Shown here piece after piece: positions 33,845 through 43,129 of a stretch of 64,000 bases of DNA. This stretch comes from Thiobacillus sp. (GTDB taxonomy: Bacteria; Pseudomonadota; Gammaproteobacteria; Burkholderiales; Thiobacillaceae). Every line of letters starts with the position of its first letter. Within the stretch, counting starts at the first letter, position 1. The stretch spans positions 1 to 64,000 of the forward strand of contig JAJPEP010000013.1 of assembly GCA_021166845.1 (NCBI GenBank). The letters are read 5' to 3'. The notes beneath the pieces were generated by a model, which did no database searches, was not told the origin of the DNA, and saw nothing but the letters and a program-made list of their open reading frames with translations. A program made the translations under genes and the position numbers.

Positions 33845-35063
33845 GCGCGGCCTCCACCCCGAACTTGACGAGGCTGCCGTAGACGCCGCGGTAGCGTGCC
33901 ACACTGGCAGCCCAGGTGCGCTCGGACTCGACGAACTGGCGGCCGTTTTTCTTCATGCCGTCCCAACCCTGCCCGTATTTCAGCAAACCCACCACCTTGC
34001 TGGCGAGATCGCCCGCATTGCCGGCGCGGAACAGCACGCCGGTCTTGCCGTCCCGGATCAGCTCCTTGTGGCCGCCGACGTCTGAGGCCACCATCAGGCG
34101 GCCCTGCGCCATGGCTTCCAGCGGCTTCAGCGGGGTGACCAACTCGGTCAGCCGCATCGGGTGGCGCGCGTAGACCAGCACGTCGACCAGGTCGTAATAG
34201 CGGTTGACGGCGGCGTGCGGCACGCGCCCGGTGAACACCACGCGGTCCTTCAGGTCGAGCGCCATCACCTGCTGCTTCAGCGCGGCATCCTGCGGCCCGC
34301 CGCCGACCAGCAGCAGCTTGACGTCGGGCACATGTTTGAGAATGGCGGGCAGCGCGGCGATCAGCAGATCGAGTCCCTCGTAGGCGTAGAACGAGCCGAT
34401 GAAGCCGAGCACGCGGCTGCCGCCGAGGCCGAGTTTCATTTTCAGTTCGGCATCGGGCTTGCCGCCGACGGCGAACTGGTCGACGTCGACCGCGTTGGGG
34501 ATGACGGTGATCTTGCCCGGCGGGATGCCGCGCGCGACAAGATCGTTGCGCAGTCCTTCGCAGATGACGGTGACGGCGTCGGCGTTCTTCACCGCCCAGG
34601 TTTCCAGCGCACGGGTGAGCTTGTAGCGCAGGCTGCCTTCCTGGGTGCTGCCGTGGTCGACCGCGGCGTCTTCCCAGAAGGCGCGGATTTCATAGACCAC
34701 GGGGATGCCGAGTTTGTGGCCGACGCGGATTGCCGGCACCGCGTCGAGCACCGGTGAATGCGCGTGGATGATGTCGGGTTGCAGTTCCTTCGCCAGGCCC
34801 AGCAGGCGTTTTTCGATCACGCGCATCACCGCGAAGGGGTCGCCGCCGGGCAGCCTGGCGAGCAGGCCGGCGGGCTTTGGGGTGCGGTAGAAATGCAGGC
34901 CGTCGGCGTCTTCTTCCATCGCGTCGCAGTGAAGTTGCTTGGGACCGGACAGGTGACAGGTATCCCAGCCCATTTTCCGCTGGTTGCGCAGGATGGCGGC
35001 GCTGCGGAAGGTATAGCCCGAATGCAGCGGCAGCGTGTGGTCGAAGACGTGGAGGATTTTCAT
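33837..35063 (-). CDS. Exosortase A-associated glycosyltransferase (Daro_2409 type)
   Basis: The 408-residue GT4 protein opens with KILHVFDHTLPLHSGYTFRS, the hallmark of the glycosyltransferase group found only near exosortase A. It also has YEIRAFWEDAAVD, LGFIGSFYAYEGLDLLI and the donor-site stretch RLTELVTPLKPLEAMAQGR. It adds a sugar to the XrtA-linked exopolysaccharide; the donor is unknown. It is separated from the upstream amidotransferase gene by 145 bases containing an inverted repeat, so a partial transcriptional break is possible here. Confidence 0.9.
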   Translation of the reverse strand: MKILHVFDHTLPLHSGYTFRSAAILRNQRKMGWDTCHLSGPKQLHCDAMEEDADGLHFYRTPKPAGLLARLPGGDPFAVMRVIEKRLLGLAKELQPDIIHAHSPVLDAVPAIRVGHKLGIPVVYEIRAFWEDAAVDHGSTQEGSLRYKLTRALETWAVKNADAVTVICEGLRNDLVARGIPPGKITVIPNAVDVDQFAVGGKPDAELKMKLGLGGSRVLGFIGSFYAYEGLDLLIAALPAILKHVPDVKLLLVGGGPQDAALKQQVMALDLKDRVVFTGRVPHAAVNRYYDLVDVLVYARHPMRLTELVTPLKPLEAMAQGRLMVASDVGGHKELIRDGKTGVLFRAGNAGDLASKVVGLLKYGQGWDGMKKNGRQFVESERTWAASVARYRGVYGSLVKFGVEAALG

Positions 35064-35086
35064 GGGGTGTCAGCTTATTTCATGCC

Positions 35087-35191
35087 GTCATTGCGAGCGC
35101 AGCGCGGCAATCCAGAATGGTTGCGCAGCAGAGACTTGGTTCCGAGCTTCGCAGCATGGCGACTGGATTGCTTCGCTGCGCTCACAATGAC
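35087..35191. repeat. Imperfect 29-bp inverted repeat
   Basis: Arms at 35087-35115 (GTCATTGCGAGCGCAGCG...) and 35163-35191 (...CGCTGCGCTCACAATGAC) match with three mismatches and enclose 47 bases. The element fills the gap between the asparagine-synthetase gene and the next glycosyltransferase. The arm also occurs in the mosaic repeat at 25486-25554. It is a dispersed intergenic repeat and could fold in the transcript, acting as a processing or attenuation site. Confidence 0.75.
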
Positions 35192-35208
35192 GGGTATAGC
35201 GGTTGCGC

Positions 35209-37128
35209 TCATGCTGCCTGCCGCTCCGTTTCGTCCATACCCAACACCTGGCCGAGGAAGGCGTCGAACATCAGCACGGTCCACAGGATCACCGAATAAT
35301 CGCGGCGGCCGGACTGGTGGGCCTCGACCACTTCGCGCAGGAAATCCTGGTTGAACATGCCGGTGGATGCCAGCCGTTCGCCCAGCACCACGTTGCGGAT
35401 GACGGCGGCCAGCGGGCCGCGGAACCACGCGGCGAGCGGTACCGAAAAGCCCATTTTCCTGCGGTACAGCACGTCGTTCGGCAGATAGGGTTCCATCGCC
35501 TTTTTCAGCAGGTATTTGCCTTCTGTGCCGCGCAGCTTGAGATCGACCGGCAGACCGGAGACCCAGCCCGTCAGCTCATGATCGAGCAGCGGCTCGCGCA
35601 CTTCGAGCGCGTGCGCCATGCTGGCGCGATCGACCTTGGTGAGGATGTCGCCGACCAGGTAGGTTTTGATGTCGAGATACTGCACCAGTGACAGCGGGTC
35701 GTCGGTGGGCGCCACCGCAGCGTGGCGGCGCAGCACCTCCACCGCCTGGTAGCCCTGTAGTTCGCGCGTAAAGGCCGGCGAGAACAGCTGCCGGCGCTGC
35801 GCGTCGGACAGGAGCGAGACGCCGTGAAAATAGCCTTCGACGGTGTCGCGCGCCAGCGACTCGAAGGTGGTCTTGGCACGGAATACCTTGGGCGCCCAGT
35901 CGGCCTTGGGATAGAGCTTGCCGAGCGTGCCGAACAGCGGACGGCGCAGCGCCAGCGGCATCACCGCGCGCATCCGTTCCTCGTAGCGGAACCAGCGATA
36001 GCGTCGGTAGCCGGCGAAATGCTCGTCGCCGCCGTCACCCGACAGTGCAACCTTGACGTGCTTGCGCGCCAGTTCGCACACCCGGTAGGTCGGCAGCGCG
36101 GATGAATCGGCGTAGGGCTCGTCGTACACGCCGGCAAGCTTGTCGACCAGGCTGAAGTCGTTGGAGGCGACGGTCTCGACGTGGTGATTCGTCTTGTAGC
36201 GGTCGGCGACCCGCCGGGCGAATTCGATTTCATTGAAGGCCGGGGCGTCGAAGCCGATCGAGCAAGTGTTCACCGGCGTGGCCGACTGCGTCGCCATCAG
36301 CGCCACCACCGCGCTGGAATCGACGCCGCCCGACAGGAACGCGCCCAGCGGCACGTCGGCAATCATGCGCAGGCGGATCGATTCCTGCATGCGCTCGACC
36401 AGCTCGTCCATCGCGCCGGCCTCATCCGTAACCTTTACCGGGGTGAACGGCATGTCCCAGTACTGCTTCGGCAGCGCGCGCGCCTCGCCGCGCTTGAGGG
36501 TGAGCGTGAATCCCGGCGGCAGCTTGCAGGCGCGCTTGAAAATGGTGCGCGGCTCGGGCACGTAGCCGTAGGCGAAATACTCCTCGACCGCCAGCGGATC
36601 GATGTCGCGCGCCAGGCCGGGATGCATCATCAGCGACTTCAGCTCGGAACCGAAAATGAATTCTCCGGTGTCGAGGAAGGCGTAATACAGCGGCTTGACA
36701 CCGAAGCGGTCGCGCACCACGAACAGGGTTTCCTGCTTGCGGTCCCACAGCACAAACGCGAACATGCCGCGAAAGCGCGCGACGCAGGCTTCGCCCCAGG
36801 CTTCCCAGGCATGGACGATGACTTCGGTATCGGAATGGGTGCGGAAGGTGTGGCCGAGCGCCTCGAGTTCGGGCACCAGTTCCTGGAAGTTGTAGATTTC
36901 GCCGTTGAACACGACGACGACGCTGCCGTCCTCGTTGAACAGCGGTTGCTGGCCGCTGGACAGGTCGATGATCGACAGGCGCCGGTGCCCCAGCCCCAAC
37001 CCCGGCTCCAGATGCAGGCCGCCCTCGTCGGGACCGCGGTGAAACTGGCTCTCGTTCATGCGATGCAACAGTTCGCGTGAAATCTCGTCCACGCCGCGGG
37101 TATCGAAAATGCCGGTTATGCCGCACAT
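35209..37128 (-). CDS. Asparagine synthetase (glutamine-hydrolysing), exosortase A system type
   Basis: The 639-residue protein has an intact glutaminase domain: the nucleophile Cys2 in MCGITGIF, RRLSIID (49-55), NGEIYN (75-80) and THSDTEV (98-104). The synthetase domain has the PP-loop SGGVDSS (266-272). It would transfer ammonia to an AMP-activated carboxylate; in this family, asparagine formation or amidation of a sugar acid in the exopolysaccharide are both possible. Members of this form accompany exosortase A. The frame continues upstream to 37449, but the Met-Cys start fixes the gene. Compare the cysteine-less paralogue at 26834. Confidence 0.92.
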   Translation of the reverse strand: MCGITGIFDTRGVDEISRELLHRMNESQFHRGPDEGGLHLEPGLGLGHRRLSIIDLSSGQQPLFNEDGSVVVVFNGEIYNFQELVPELEALGHTFRTHSDTEVIVHAWEAWGEACVARFRGMFAFVLWDRKQETLFVVRDRFGVKPLYYAFLDTGEFIFGSELKSLMMHPGLARDIDPLAVEEYFAYGYVPEPRTIFKRACKLPPGFTLTLKRGEARALPKQYWDMPFTPVKVTDEAGAMDELVERMQESIRLRMIADVPLGAFLSGGVDSSAVVALMATQSATPVNTCSIGFDAPAFNEIEFARRVADRYKTNHHVETVASNDFSLVDKLAGVYDEPYADSSALPTYRVCELARKHVKVALSGDGGDEHFAGYRRYRWFRYEERMRAVMPLALRRPLFGTLGKLYPKADWAPKVFRAKTTFESLARDTVEGYFHGVSLLSDAQRRQLFSPAFTRELQGYQAVEVLRRHAAVAPTDDPLSLVQYLDIKTYLVGDILTKVDRASMAHALEVREPLLDHELTGWVSGLPVDLKLRGTEGKYLLKKAMEPYLPNDVLYRRKMGFSVPLAAWFRGPLAAVIRNVVLGERLASTGMFNQDFLREVVEAHQSGRRDYSVILWTVLMFDAFLGQVLGMDETERQAA

Positions 37129-37213
37129 GGGATCGGGTCTGGGTGAGATTGCATGGGCGCCCGCAAGGGGGTGGTCGTGTCGATATCCCGGTTCAATCGA
37201 TGGCTCGCCGTCG

Positions 37214-38335
37214 TCATTTTCTCTCCAGGGTTTTGTCGTACACCTTAGTGTAGGCCTCGGCCATGACCGGAATACCGAAGCGCCGCACGGCGTGCCGGCG
37301 CGCATTCTGCCCGTGTTCGGCAATGCGCGCCGGGGTGTCCAGATAAGCGAGCAAGGCCTGCGCCATGCCACCCACATCGCCCGGCTGAACCAGCATTCCG
37401 TTGACGCCCTCTTCCACCAGTTCGAGGTTGCCGCCCGCCGCGGTGGCAATCACCGGCAGACCGCTCGCCAGCGCTTCCAGGATGGTATTGGAAATCCCCT
37501 CGTTTTTGGACGGCAGCACGAACACGTCGAGTACCTGCATGATGTCCGCGATGTCGTCGCGCACGCCCGGCAGCCAGGCCAGGTGCGCCAGGCCGGCGGC
37601 CTGCAGCAGGTCGAGGCAGGTCTTGCGGGCCGGGCCCTCGCCGACGATGACCAGGCGCGCGCGCGCGGCACGTTCGGGCTGCTGGCGCACCAGTTGGATG
37701 AAGGCCCGCGTGAGTGTGGGGTAATCCTTGACCGCGACCATGCGCCCCACCGAGCCGAACACGATGCTGTCGGGATGGGCGAACGCCGGCCGCGCACCTT
37801 CGCGCGGATGGAATTTTTCGCTGTCGACGCCGTTGTAGATCTGGTGCAACTTGCGCGGCGGCACGCGAATGGCCAGGCGCAGCCACGTCTCGAGATCCTG
37901 GCTCACGGCGATGTAGTTCGACACGAAGGGCTTGGCGGCGCGGCGCAGCAGGTTGTATTTCCAGTTCTGGCCATAGAGGTCGAACACGTCGCGGCCATGC
38001 TCGCCGTGCACGGTGGCGCGGATGCCGGCGGCCGCAGCGACGAACTGCGCCTCCAGCGCCGCCAGGTTGCGGGTGTGCACCAGATCGGGCTTGAGGCTTC
38101 GCAGCAGCTTCCATAAGCGCACCGTCCAGCCGAAGCCATGCCCGGGGGCGCGGTGCAGCGCATGGAATTCGACCGGCTGCGCGGTAATTCGCTGGCGGAA
38201 ATCGCCGTAGTCGGTGAGCGCCACCACGGTGTGCCGGTAGCGTTCCGGCGACAGGGTGTTGAACAGGTTGACCATGCCGTTTTCCATGCCGCCGGTATCG
38301 AAGCGGTGGACGATATGCACGATGTGTGCGGTCAC
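37214..38335 (-). CDS. Sugar transferase of the PEP-CTERM/XrtA system (second type)
   Basis: The 373-residue GT4 enzyme has IVHIVHRFDTGGMENGMVNL at the N-terminus, the mark of the second XrtA-associated sugar-transferase family. It also has FGSVGRMVAVKDYPTL and SKNEGISNTILEALASGLP (EX7E). The start is a GTG whose last two bases form part of the exosortase stop codon (GTGA), so translation is coupled to xrtA. A much longer open frame through xrtA is a shadow. It assembles the XrtA-linked exopolysaccharide in the cytoplasm. Confidence 0.92.
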   Translation of the reverse strand: MTAHIVHIVHRFDTGGMENGMVNLFNTLSPERYRHTVVALTDYGDFRQRITAQPVEFHALHRAPGHGFGWTVRLWKLLRSLKPDLVHTRNLAALEAQFVAAAAGIRATVHGEHGRDVFDLYGQNWKYNLLRRAAKPFVSNYIAVSQDLETWLRLAIRVPPRKLHQIYNGVDSEKFHPREGARPAFAHPDSIVFGSVGRMVAVKDYPTLTRAFIQLVRQQPERAARARLVIVGEGPARKTCLDLLQAAGLAHLAWLPGVRDDIADIMQVLDVFVLPSKNEGISNTILEALASGLPVIATAAGGNLELVEEGVNGMLVQPGDVGGMAQALLAYLDTPARIAEHGQNARRHAVRRFGIPVMAEAYTKVYDKTLERK

Positions 38336-39894
38336 TTCCCGTCGACCTGATCGAGCGCGCGCCCGATTGCAGGCTCCATGTCGGCGGCAAAGCGCGCCAG
38401 GGTGGCGACCGCGGTCGCGTGTTCCGCCGCGTCGTACGGGGTGGCGATCAGCACCGACAGGCCGTCGTCGCGCTGCAGCCGCACGCGGTCGAGCGCCAGG
38501 ATCAGCTTGGCCGCATGGTCGTTGACGGTGGGACGCTGGTTGATCAGGTTCCACTGCCACACCAGCAGGCGCTGGCCATTGCTGCCGCGCATTTTCGCCT
38601 GGCGTACCTGGCGCGATTGGCCGCCGATCCGCACGGTGGCGAGGGTTTCGCCGACGTTCGACCAGGCCGGGTCCTTCTGCCGGATCATGAAGTTCTGCGA
38701 GTTGATGAGCTCGGCATCCTGCCGCTGGGTGGCGTAGTAATTCAGCTCCAGCAATACCTTGCGCCCGGCCTGCGTATAGGGCTGGCGCAGCTGGCGGTCG
38801 GCGCCGACCCAATGCGGCGTCCAGCTGGTGAAGGTCTCGGCCGGCTGCCAGCCGCCCTGCGACTCGACCTGCAATTCCGGCACGGCCGGCAGCGGGCGCG
38901 CGGCGAGCCAGCTGGCGTAGGCCGGCCACAGCCCCGCGACCAGCAAAACCGCGATCGCCACCGGCAGGCGCGGCGGCGCCGGCCGGTCTGCCGACGCCGC
39001 GACGGGCGATGCGACACCGGATTGAGACTGGCTGGGCTCGGGCTGGTCGTCCTCGCGCCAGAAGCTGCCGATCCAGAACAGCAGCAGCATGACCACTCCA
39101 AAGAACACCCAGCCGTAGATGTAGTGATCGACGCCGAGCGCCAGTTTCATGTCGGACAGATGGGCGATCATCACGATCATGTAGGCGCGCCCGCTGTTGG
39201 CGAAGATCGGCACGACGATGGCGGCGATCGAAAACAGCAGCCGCCGTTTCCACGAGCGGTAGGTGAGGTAGGCGTAGAGCACGCCGAGCGTAACCGAGGC
39301 GATCAGATAGCGCAGCCCGGAGCAGCCTTCGACCACCGACCAGTCGCCGCTGGGGATGCTGAAGAACGTGCCCTCGCGGTACACCGGGATGCCTGTGGCC
39401 TGCAGCATCGCCACGGTGAAATCGGCCGTCACCCCCATCAGCGGCTGGATCAGGAATTCGCCCACCGGCACCGCGAAGAACAGGAACATCAGCGGAAAGA
39501 ATGCCGCCCGGACGAAGGCCCGGCCGAGCAGCGTCCACACCGCTGCAATCAGCATGACAATGAATGCGTATTGCGCGATGACGTTGACGCTGCCTGCGTC
39601 GGCCAGCAGCCAGCCGGCGCCGGCGGCGGCCAGCAGGATCAGTCCGCGCAGGTCAGGCCGCGGCTGCACCTGTGCCAGCTCATGGCGCTGGCGCCAGAGG
39701 AGCCAGGCGCTGATGGGAAAAATGAGATAGCCGTGGGTGAAGGTCTCCGAGCGCTCCCATATTTCGATCATCGAGTAGAACGTCGACCAGAATACGCCGG
39801 CCAGGATCAGCAGGACGCCGAAGGTCAGCGCACCCGGCAGCAGCCAGTTGCTGCGCGGGGAAACGGCGGGGAGGGCGTCGGGCAAAGCACTCAT
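38332..39894 (-). CDS. xrtA: Exosortase A with C-terminal EpsI domain
   Basis: The 520-residue protein is an integral-membrane cysteine protease/transpeptidase that cuts PEP-CTERM sorting signals and is thought to attach the proteins to a lipid-linked acceptor. Residues about 1-285 have eight or so helices and the catalytic triad: Cys191 in VEGCSGLRY, Arg236 in NSGRAYM, His257 in VDHYIYGW. Residues about 310-520 form the periplasmic EpsI-type domain, fused as is usual for this branch. The ATG at 39894 overlaps the stop of the upstream sugar transferase; an in-frame TTG nine bases earlier is less likely. No PEP-CTERM substrate gene is in the window. Confidence 0.96.
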   Translation of the reverse strand: MSALPDALPAVSPRSNWLLPGALTFGVLLILAGVFWSTFYSMIEIWERSETFTHGYLIFPISAWLLWRQRHELAQVQPRPDLRGLILLAAAGAGWLLADAGSVNVIAQYAFIVMLIAAVWTLLGRAFVRAAFFPLMFLFFAVPVGEFLIQPLMGVTADFTVAMLQATGIPVYREGTFFSIPSGDWSVVEGCSGLRYLIASVTLGVLYAYLTYRSWKRRLLFSIAAIVVPIFANSGRAYMIVMIAHLSDMKLALGVDHYIYGWVFFGVVMLLLFWIGSFWREDDQPEPSQSQSGVASPVAASADRPAPPRLPVAIAVLLVAGLWPAYASWLAARPLPAVPELQVESQGGWQPAETFTSWTPHWVGADRQLRQPYTQAGRKVLLELNYYATQRQDAELINSQNFMIRQKDPAWSNVGETLATVRIGGQSRQVRQAKMRGSNGQRLLVWQWNLINQRPTVNDHAAKLILALDRVRLQRDDGLSVLIATPYDAAEHATAVATLARFAADMEPAIGRALDQVDGK

Positions 39895-41114
39895 GCGGGG
39901 CAAGTCTCCAGAACGGGAGCCGCGGCGGACGCCGCTTCAAACAGCGGATCGACCGTGCTCAGATTGCGCGCCCAGTCGTAGTGGGCGAGGATGCGGTCGC
40001 GCGCGGGCGCGGCGGAAGAGAGGGTCTGCAATTGGGCCACGACGGCGTGCGCGAATTCGGCCTCTCCCTGCGCCAGCGTGAAGTCGCGCCCGGCCTCGGC
40101 GCGGATGCCTTCGGCGGCCTGGGCGCTGGCGACGACGGGACGCGCCATCGCCATCGCTTCGAGCACCTTGTTCTGCACGCCGCGTGCGATGCGCAGCGGG
40201 GCGACCGCGCAGGCGGCATGGGCCAGCCAGGGCCGCACGTCGGGCACGCCGCCGGTGACGACCACGCCGGGCTGGCGTGCCAGCGCCCGAACCGCTTCAC
40301 CGGGTCGGCTGCCGACGACGGTGAACTGCGCGCCCGGCACCGCCGCGCGGACGGCGGGAAAAATCCGTTCGGCAAACCAGCTGACGGCATCGATGTTCGG
40401 CCAGTAATCCATGGCGCCGGTGAACACCACGCCCTGAACGTCGGCCGGATATGGATTCGGGTAGTCGCGCGCGGGCGAGAAATAATCGGCATCGACGCCG
40501 TTCTCGAAGGCGCCGATCTTGTGCCGCGCGGCCGGCGCGCGCTGCTGCAGCAGCGCCGCCTCGGCGTTCGACACCAGCAGGGTGGCGTCGAAATCCTGCG
40601 CCATTCGCGCCTCCCATGCCGCCAGCTTGCGGCCTTCGCGGGCGTACACCCACGACAGCGGCCAGCGCTGGGTCGGCGCGTATTGGGTCCATTTGTCGGA
40701 ATCGACATCGACCATGTCGAGCACGCGGCGCGCGAGGCCGGCCGGCATGAACTGCGCCATCGCCGAAGAGAACGCCAGCCCGCGCGTCACCGCGCCGGAG
40801 GCGGCGAGTTCGTGCGCCCAGCGGGCAAGTTCGCGGTTGCGGTAATACGGCAAGGTCAGTGCCTCGCCAGTCAGCAGGCCGGCCAGGCTTGCCAGTTTGG
40901 CGCGGCGCGGATGCAGCGACAGCAGCTTGATCGATGCGCAATACGGTTTCAGCGCGTCCCGGTACTGCCAGTCGTCGGGATCGTCGACGAAGGCGCCAAG
41001 GTGAATGGCATAGCGCATGGAGAGATGCCGCAGCAAGTGAAACGAGCGGATCTTGTCGCCCTTGCTGGGGGGAAACGGAATGCGGTGCGCGAGAAACAGC
41101 AGGCCTTCCTTCAC
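39891..41114 (-). CDS. Sugar transferase of the PEP-CTERM/XrtA system (first type)
   Basis: The 407-residue GT4 enzyme starts EGLLFLAHRIPFPPSKGDKIRSF, the signature of the first XrtA-associated sugar-transferase family. It also has FTGAMDYWPNIDAV and ARGVQNKVLEAMAMARPVVAS at the donor site. It lies three bases after the FemAB-like gene and overlaps xrtA by four bases. It builds the XrtA-linked exopolysaccharide; the sugar is unknown. Confidence 0.93.
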   Translation of the reverse strand: MKEGLLFLAHRIPFPPSKGDKIRSFHLLRHLSMRYAIHLGAFVDDPDDWQYRDALKPYCASIKLLSLHPRRAKLASLAGLLTGEALTLPYYRNRELARWAHELAASGAVTRGLAFSSAMAQFMPAGLARRVLDMVDVDSDKWTQYAPTQRWPLSWVYAREGRKLAAWEARMAQDFDATLLVSNAEAALLQQRAPAARHKIGAFENGVDADYFSPARDYPNPYPADVQGVVFTGAMDYWPNIDAVSWFAERIFPAVRAAVPGAQFTVVGSRPGEAVRALARQPGVVVTGGVPDVRPWLAHAACAVAPLRIARGVQNKVLEAMAMARPVVASAQAAEGIRAEAGRDFTLAQGEAEFAHAVVAQLQTLSSAAPARDRILAHYDWARNLSTVDPLFEAASAAAPVLETCPA

Positions 41115-41117
41115 GCC

Positions 41118-42134
41118 TTACCCCAGGTTCTTCACGATATGCGGCCCGATCGCGTTGGCGAGCGCCAGCGGCATTTTTTTCCAGGCCAGGATGAACAGGC
41201 GGTACTTGGGGTTGAGTGGATTGATTTCCGGGACTTCGCTGTCGGTCACCAGACAATACTCGTAATACAGCGGCGCCGGCTCGAAGCCCCAGTTCTTCTT
41301 GAAGTCGAACGAGCCGGCGCCGCGCTTGCTGCGGCCGAAATCGAACACGCGCAGCCCGCGCTCGCAGGCGCGCCGCATCAGGTCCCAGTACATGAAGTCG
41401 TTGCCGGCCACCGCGCGCGCGGCATCCACCCCGCCGCCGTAATACGGCAGCACCTCGTCGCGGAAATAGAACGACATCACGCTGGAGATCACCTTGCCAC
41501 CGAGTGTGATGGTCAGCACTTCGCAATCGTCGCCGAACTCATCCTTCAGCAGGCGAAAAAAACGGCGCGAGAAAACCGGCGTGCCGAGGCGATGAACGCT
41601 TGCCGAATAAGCCTGGAAGAATCGCGTGGTGTCGGCGTCGATTTCGCCAGTCAGACCGGCCTTGATGCCCTTCCTCACCATTGCCCGCTGTTTGCGCGGG
41701 ATGGCGTTCATGTTGGCCTCGATTTCGGGTTCGATGGCCTTCTTGAAGGTGACGTACAGATCCTTGGTCGGCCAGTGCGCATGCTGCGCGGCCTGGTTGC
41801 GGTATTCGAGCGCACCCACTCCGAGCTTCTTGGCGAGCGCCTGGGCCGCTTCGTCAAGCGCGCGATACGCCGCGTCGTGGTCGGCGAGGATGCCGCCGTA
41901 GGCGCAGAACGGCAGCGAACCGAGGCCGTGGCCGAACAGCCGGCTGTTGATTTCGGCCAGCGGCAAAACCCCCACCACTTCGCCACCGCGCTCGGCCAGC
42001 AGAAAATGCGTGCGATGGCCGAACGCCTCCTCGATCACCCGGCGCCAGCCGGCGCGGTGAAAGAAGGTCGCGTCCGGATGTAGATGAACGTAGGCGTCCC
42101 AGCGCGCGAGGTCATTCGCCTGCAGCATGCGCAC
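41118..42134 (-). CDS. FemAB-like acyltransferase of the PEP-CTERM/XrtA system
   Basis: The protein of about 338 residues contains VHLHPDATFFHRAGWRRVIEEAFG, LSEINSRLF-like and YYGGGVDAARAVAGNDFMYW segments of the GNAT-fold FemAB/peptidoglycan-bridge-type family seen in XrtA loci. It presumably transfers an aminoacyl or acyl group to a sugar or lipid acceptor. The open frame runs to 42290, but its first 50 or so residues come from intergenic repeat sequence. The GTG at 42134 (GGAAG 11 bases upstream) or the ATG at 42128 fit the family start. The gap to the deacetylase gene upstream is about 150 bases. Confidence 0.87.
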   Translation of the reverse strand: MRMLQANDLARWDAYVHLHPDATFFHRAGWRRVIEEAFGHRTHFLLAERGGEVVGVLPLAEINSRLFGHGLGSLPFCAYGGILADHDAAYRALDEAAQALAKKLGVGALEYRNQAAQHAHWPTKDLYVTFKKAIEPEIEANMNAIPRKQRAMVRKGIKAGLTGEIDADTTRFFQAYSASVHRLGTPVFSRRFFRLLKDEFGDDCEVLTITLGGKVISSVMSFYFRDEVLPYYGGGVDAARAVAGNDFMYWDLMRRACERGLRVFDFGRSKRGAGSFDFKKNWGFEPAPLYYEYCLVTDSEVPEINPLNPKYRLFILAWKKMPLALANAIGPHIVKNLG

Positions 42135-42235
42135 CGTGACATTTGCTTCCGCAGGCGCACCCGCAAAGGGTAGGCCGTGGTTGTATAGCCGACAAGTCGG
42201 CAACGACCGCGCACCGGCGTCCACGCCGCGATTGC

Positions 42236-42275
42236 CACCCGCATTCGCGGCGAGGACGCCGCTCCTACAAAATTG
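42236..42275. repeat. Partial REP-like repeat upstream of the FemAB gene
   Basis: The bases around 42240-42275 (ATTCGCGGCGAGGACGCCGC then TCCTACAAAA) repeat the GCCGCTCCTACA end of the element at 1-114 with a changed stem (GCGGCG-AGGA-CGCCGC). It lies in the roughly 150-base gap between two genes of the XrtA operon and keeps the reading frame open by chance, giving the next gene a false N-terminal extension. Confidence 0.6.
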
Positions 42276-42286
42276 TTCGGCCAGAT

Positions 42287-43129
42287 TCATTGGTCAGCGA
42301 GGAACACGCGGTCCACGCGGTCCCATTCAAAGTCGTTCAGTAATTTTCGTAGTCTGCCCGGCATGCGTTGCAAATTGACGTAATGGCGAAAGCGCGTTTT
42401 GGCGGAAATGCCGTGCTGGCGCGGCTGCCCGGCGTCGAGTTCCCAGGGATGGAAATAGAACATGCACGGCGCCTGGTCCCGCGCGTTGACGCGCCGCAGC
42501 ATCCAGCGCGACACCTCGTACGGCAGCAGGCGGAACCAGCCGCCGCCGGCAGCGGGCAGGTTGCGGCCCAGCAACGGCAGCGTGGTCGGCGGCAGTTCGA
42601 GGATGCCGGCCTCGCCATTGGGCCGGTGCGGAAAGCGCGGCGCGTCGGGCATGCCGTAGTGATCGTGTTTGACCGGATAGATGCTGGAGCTGTACGCGTA
42701 ACCGGCGTTTTCCAGTTCCTCGACCGCCCACCAGTTGTCCTGGCCGATGGAAAAGCTCGGCGCGCGGTAGCCGCGGATGGCGACGCCGCCGAGGTCTTCG
42801 AGGAGCGATTTGGCACGGGTAATGTCGTCGCGGAATGCGGCCGGCGTGAGGTCGGATGCGCGCTGGTGGCCGTAGCCGTGGCTGGCGAGTTCGTGGCCGC
42901 CGTCGATGATGCGCCGCACCACCTGCGGGTAGCGCTCGGCGATCCAGCCGAGGGTGAAGAAGGTGGCACGAACATCGGCCTCATCGAGCAGGCCGAGGAT
43001 CGCGTCGACGTTGCGCTCGACCCGGCACGGCAGGCTGTCCCAGTCTTCGCGGCGGATGTGCGGGGCGAACGCCGAGACCTGGAAATAGTCCTCGACGTCG
43101 ACCGACATGGCATTTTTAATGCCCGCCAT
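42287..43129 (-). CDS. Polysaccharide deacetylase, exosortase A system type (DUF3473)
   Basis: The 280-residue protein has MSVDVEDYFQV (8-18, catalytic/metal Asp pair D11 and D14), SHGYGHQR (83-90, metal His H84 and H88) and RAPSFSI. The C-terminal DUF3473 extension has FYFHPWELD and is specific to PEP-CTERM-linked members. It would deacetylate an amino sugar of the exopolysaccharide. There is no signal peptide. The start at 43129 directly follows wecB; a start at the Met of MSVDVED is also possible. Confidence 0.93.
   Translation of the reverse strand: MAGIKNAMSVDVEDYFQVSAFAPHIRREDWDSLPCRVERNVDAILGLLDEADVRATFFTLGWIAERYPQVVRRIIDGGHELASHGYGHQRASDLTPAAFRDDITRAKSLLEDLGGVAIRGYRAPSFSIGQDNWWAVEELENAGYAYSSSIYPVKHDHYGMPDAPRFPHRPNGEAGILELPPTTLPLLGRNLPAAGGGWFRLLPYEVSRWMLRRVNARDQAPCMFYFHPWELDAGQPRQHGISAKTRFRHYVNLQRMPGRLRKLLNDFEWDRVDRVFLADQ

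Noticed and set aside
38336-39538. 774-residue frame joining the second sugar transferase to sequence inside xrtA
   Set aside because: The xrtA frame has the catalytic triad and helices; the extra sequence is arginine/alanine-rich shadow. The transferase starts at the GTG at 38335.
42135-42290. N-terminal extension of the FemAB-like protein
   Set aside because: It is encoded by intergenic repeat sequence and has no counterpart in the family.
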